Origin: an uncultured Alistipes sp.
GTDB lineage: Bacteria > Bacteroidota > Bacteroidia > Bacteroidales > Rikenellaceae
NCBI GenBank assembly: GCA_944321175.1
Contig: CALUKI010000031.1
Span: forward strand, 1 to 64,000
Length of the DNA: 64,000 bases
Direction of reading: 5' to 3'
Part shown: one piece after another, positions 62,081-64,000 of the stretch
Layout of the letters: each line of letters starts with the position of its first letter
Position numbering within the stretch: position 1 is the stretch's first letter
Position numbers and translations under genes: made by a program
The notes under the pieces: generated by a model
Seen by the model: the letters and a program-made list of their open reading frames with translations, nothing else
Databases searched by the model: none
What the model was told of the DNA's origin: nothing

Positions 62081-62686
62081 ATGGAAGAACGCACGTTCCG
62101 GCACACCATCACGAACGAAGAAACGGCACAACTGCCGGCAGCGCAATTCGCAGGACCGATCGTCGTCGTCGATAACGAGAAGCAGATCGAAGCGGCCTGT
62201 CGCAGGCTCACCGCAGCACGCATCGTGGGATTCGATACCGAGACGCGCCCCTCCTTCAAGGCCGGAGTCACCCATCGGGTTGCATTGCTGCAGCTCTCCG
62301 CGCCGGATTGCTGTTACCTTTTCCGGCTGTGCCGGATGCGGTTCGGGAAACCGTTGATAAAGCTGCTGGAGAACAGAGAGGTACTGAAGATCGGTGCGGA
62401 TGTCGCCGGCGACATCCGTTCGCTGCGGGTATTGCGGAGATTCCGGCCCGACGGGTTTGTCGATTTGCAGCAGATAGCACCCGAATGGGGCATCGAAGAG
62501 AAGAGCCTGCGCAAACTTTCGGCCATCGTTTTGGGGAAACGGATCTCCAAGGCCCAGCGGCTGAGCAACTGGGAAGCAGCGAATCTGACCGAACAACAAA
62601 AGCTCTATGCCGCCACCGACGCATGGATCTGCCCCGAAATCTACCATACACTGCAAAATACCGAGAAACCGCTATGCAAAAAATAA
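62081..62686 (+). CDS. 3'-5' exonuclease, DEDDy type (WRN exonuclease-like)
   Basis: 201 residues. Exonuclease motifs of the DnaQ/RNase D superfamily: Asp52 and Glu54 (GFDTETRPS), Asp111 (IGADVAGDIRSL), and Tyr176/Asp180 (LYAATDAWI), the DEDDy set as in WRN and RNase D. There is no HRDC domain, so it is closer to stand-alone WRN-type exonucleases. The ATG at 62081 follows recQ by 25 nt, and its end overlaps the methyltransferase gene by 13 nt. It probably trims 3' ends in repair alongside RecQ. Confidence 0.88.
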   Translation: MEERTFRHTITNEETAQLPAAQFAGPIVVVDNEKQIEAACRRLTAARIVGFDTETRPSFKAGVTHRVALLQLSAPDCCYLFRLCRMRFGKPLIKLLENREVLKIGADVAGDIRSLRVLRRFRPDGFVDLQQIAPEWGIEEKSLRKLSAIVLGKRISKAQRLSNWEAANLTEQQKLYAATDAWICPEIYHTLQNTEKPLCKK

Positions 62687-63882
62687 CCCGACCGCGCATT
62701 TATCTGCGCAGAGGCAAGGAGGAATCCCTTTTGCGCCGTCATCCCTGGATCTTTTCGGGTGCGATCGGACGCGTGGAGTGTCCGGGCGAGACGCTTGCCG
62801 AGGGGGAGACGGTCGATGTCCATACGGCTTCGGGCGACTTCATCGCACGCGGGCACTACCAGATCGGCTCGATCGCCGTACGGGTGCTGACCTTCGACGA
62901 CGAAGCGATCGACGGTGCATGGTGGATGCGGCGCCTTCGCTCGGCCTACGATCTGCGTCATACGCTGCATCTTACGGAGAACGCTCAGACGACCTGCTAC
63001 CGGCTGGTGCACGGCGAAGGGGATCTGCTGCCGGGACTGGTCATCGACATCTACGGTACGACAGCCGTCATCCAGTGCCACTCGGTGGGCATGTACCGTT
63101 CACGCATGCAGATTGCACAGACGCTCGCCGCACTTTACGGCGACCGGCTGACGGCCATCTATGACAAAAGCGCCCAGACGGTACCCTACAAGGCGGGATT
63201 GAACGCCATAGACGGCTATCTGACAGGACACGTGGAGTCGCCCTCGCAGGAGGTGCTGGAAAACGGACATCGTTTTCTGGTCAACTGGGAAGAGGGGCAG
63301 AAAACGGGCTTTTTCCTCGACCAGCGCTGCAACCGCGAACTGGTCGAACGGTACGCCGCCGGCCGCACCGTGCTGAATACCTTCTGCTATACGGGAGGAT
63401 TTTCGGTCTATGCCGCAGCGGGCGGCGCCCGCGAGATCTGTTCGGTGGATGCCTCGGAACGGGCCGTGCAGCTGGCTGAACAGAACATGCGGCTGAATTT
63501 CGGAGAGGAGGCGCGCCATACGGCGCTGGCCTGCGATGCGGTCGAATACCTCAAGGAGATCGGGCCGCGCTACGATCTGATCATCCTCGATCCGCCAGCC
63601 TTCGCCAAGCACCACAAGGTGCTGGGCAACGCCATGCAGGGGTACAAACGGCTCAATGCCCGCGCCTTGTCGCAGATCCGGCCGGGCGGCATTCTGTTTA
63701 CCTTTTCCTGCTCGCAGGCCGTATCGAAGGAGTTGTTCCGCACGACGGTCTTTTCGGCGGCGGCCATCGCCGGACGGCGTGTGCGCATTCTGCACCAGCT
63801 CACGCAACCGGCCGACCACCCGATCAACATCTACCACCCCGAAGGAGAATACCTCAAAGGGCTGGTACTTTATGTCGAATAG
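62674..63882 (+). CDS. Class I SAM-dependent rRNA methyltransferase, RlmI-like
   Basis: 402 residues. An N-terminal PUA domain (about 1-80, including LRRGKEESLLRRHPWIFSGA) is followed by a Rossmann methyltransferase domain with NTFCYTGGFSVYAAAGG (SAM loop) and LDPPAFAKHHK (motif IV). This is the RlmI/YccW plan: 23S rRNA m5C methylation in E. coli (C1962). The exact target here is not proven. The gene overlaps the exonuclease gene by 13 nt, so the three genes form one unit. Confidence 0.9.
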   Translation: MQKITRPRIYLRRGKEESLLRRHPWIFSGAIGRVECPGETLAEGETVDVHTASGDFIARGHYQIGSIAVRVLTFDDEAIDGAWWMRRLRSAYDLRHTLHLTENAQTTCYRLVHGEGDLLPGLVIDIYGTTAVIQCHSVGMYRSRMQIAQTLAALYGDRLTAIYDKSAQTVPYKAGLNAIDGYLTGHVESPSQEVLENGHRFLVNWEEGQKTGFFLDQRCNRELVERYAAGRTVLNTFCYTGGFSVYAAAGGAREICSVDASERAVQLAEQNMRLNFGEEARHTALACDAVEYLKEIGPRYDLIILDPPAFAKHHKVLGNAMQGYKRLNARALSQIRPGGILFTFSCSQAVSKELFRTTVFSAAAIAGRRVRILHQLTQPADHPINIYHPEGEYLKGLVLYVE

Positions 63883-63895
63883 TCTCCACAGCCCT

Positions 63896-64000
63896 ATGAC
63901 GAACGATCCCGACACATCCGCCCTCCCCACAGCCGCCGACGCGGACACGGCGGGCACCGCAACCTCAACCGCCGCAACGCATGAGAGGGGCCGTATCTCC
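63896..64000 (+). CDS. Possible start of another gene (partial)
   Basis: An ATG 13 nt after the methyltransferase stop opens a frame that stays open to the window edge (35 codons). The sequence is Thr/Ala/Asp-rich (MTNDPDTSALPTAADADTAG) with no recognisable domain yet. The tight spacing suggests it belongs to the recQ unit; the identity needs downstream sequence. Confidence 0.4.
   Translation, partial: MTNDPDTSALPTAADADTAGTATSTAATHERGRIS

Overview
The window reads as a chromosomal segment from a GC-rich member of the Bacteroidota, most like Alistipes or another Rikenellaceae. This rests on several signals. The 5' end of a 16S rRNA gene lies at the left edge. At least a dozen promoters have the Bacteroidota form (TTTG near -33, TAnnTTTG near -7) rather than TTGACA/TATAAT. 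The window also holds BACON and leucine-rich lipoproteins, a TonB-dependent receptor with an N-terminal carboxypeptidase-regulatory-like domain, TamB, and a Kdo (Gram-negative LPS) pathway. The genus is inferred; no database was searched. I saw no insertion sequence, prophage, CRISPR array or tRNA. The content is mostly core genome with small accessory patches.

Layout. 1-1100: start of an rRNA operon (minus) with three tandem promoters. 1102-6559 (minus): HdeD-like membrane protein, PhnP-like hydrolase plus SDR oxidoreductase, MATE exporter, adenosylhomocysteinase. 6811-12371 (minus): one operon rsfS-ftsH-cdsA-psd-AI-2E-family permease-riboflavin kinase, joining ribosome silencing, membrane proteolysis and phospholipid synthesis. 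12761-16759: oxyR divergent from trpS and a ClC transporter. 16871-20672 (minus): flavin reductase, rnhA, valS. 20938-27827 (plus): a BACON/EF-hand/leucine-rich lipoprotein, then lon-kdsB-kdsA-kdsD (Kdo synthesis). 28463-29209: gpmA. 29283-37746 (minus): tamB-exbB-exbD-tonB-DUF1573-MTA/SAH deaminase, an envelope-energisation cluster. 37826-46655: tsaD, an NMO-like flavoprotein, a small exported protein, glmS, a MazG-like pyrophosphatase, a beta-propeller-like lipoprotein, engB, prs. 47077-50912: Ig-like lipoprotein, MgtC, rpmI-rplT, a small membrane protein. 51217-56088 (plus): alkD-fur followed by PqqD-like protein, His/Cys-rich exported protein, TonB receptor and a CxxC HMA protein, a probable metal-acquisition locus with a candidate Fur-family operator. 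56346-59772 (minus): MBL hydrolase, MFS transporter, coiled-coil lipoprotein. 60127-64000 (plus): recQ, a WRN-like 3'-5' exonuclease, an RlmI-like methyltransferase, and the start of one more gene.

Points that stand out: (i) a two-block promoter-bearing repeat shared by ahcY and recQ, with a partial copy before an Ig-like lipoprotein gene; (ii) three genes (PhnP-like hydrolase, engB, recQ) whose promoters end only 4-5 nt before the ATG, suggesting leaderless mRNAs; (iii) the Fur-PqqD-His/Cys-TonB receptor-HMA locus, my best candidate for an undescribed system; (iv) a riboflavin kinase lacking its usual FAD synthetase half; (v) a ClC protein with Val at the gating-Glu position; (vi) adjacent RecQ and WRN-type exonuclease genes, the two activities fused in human WRN.
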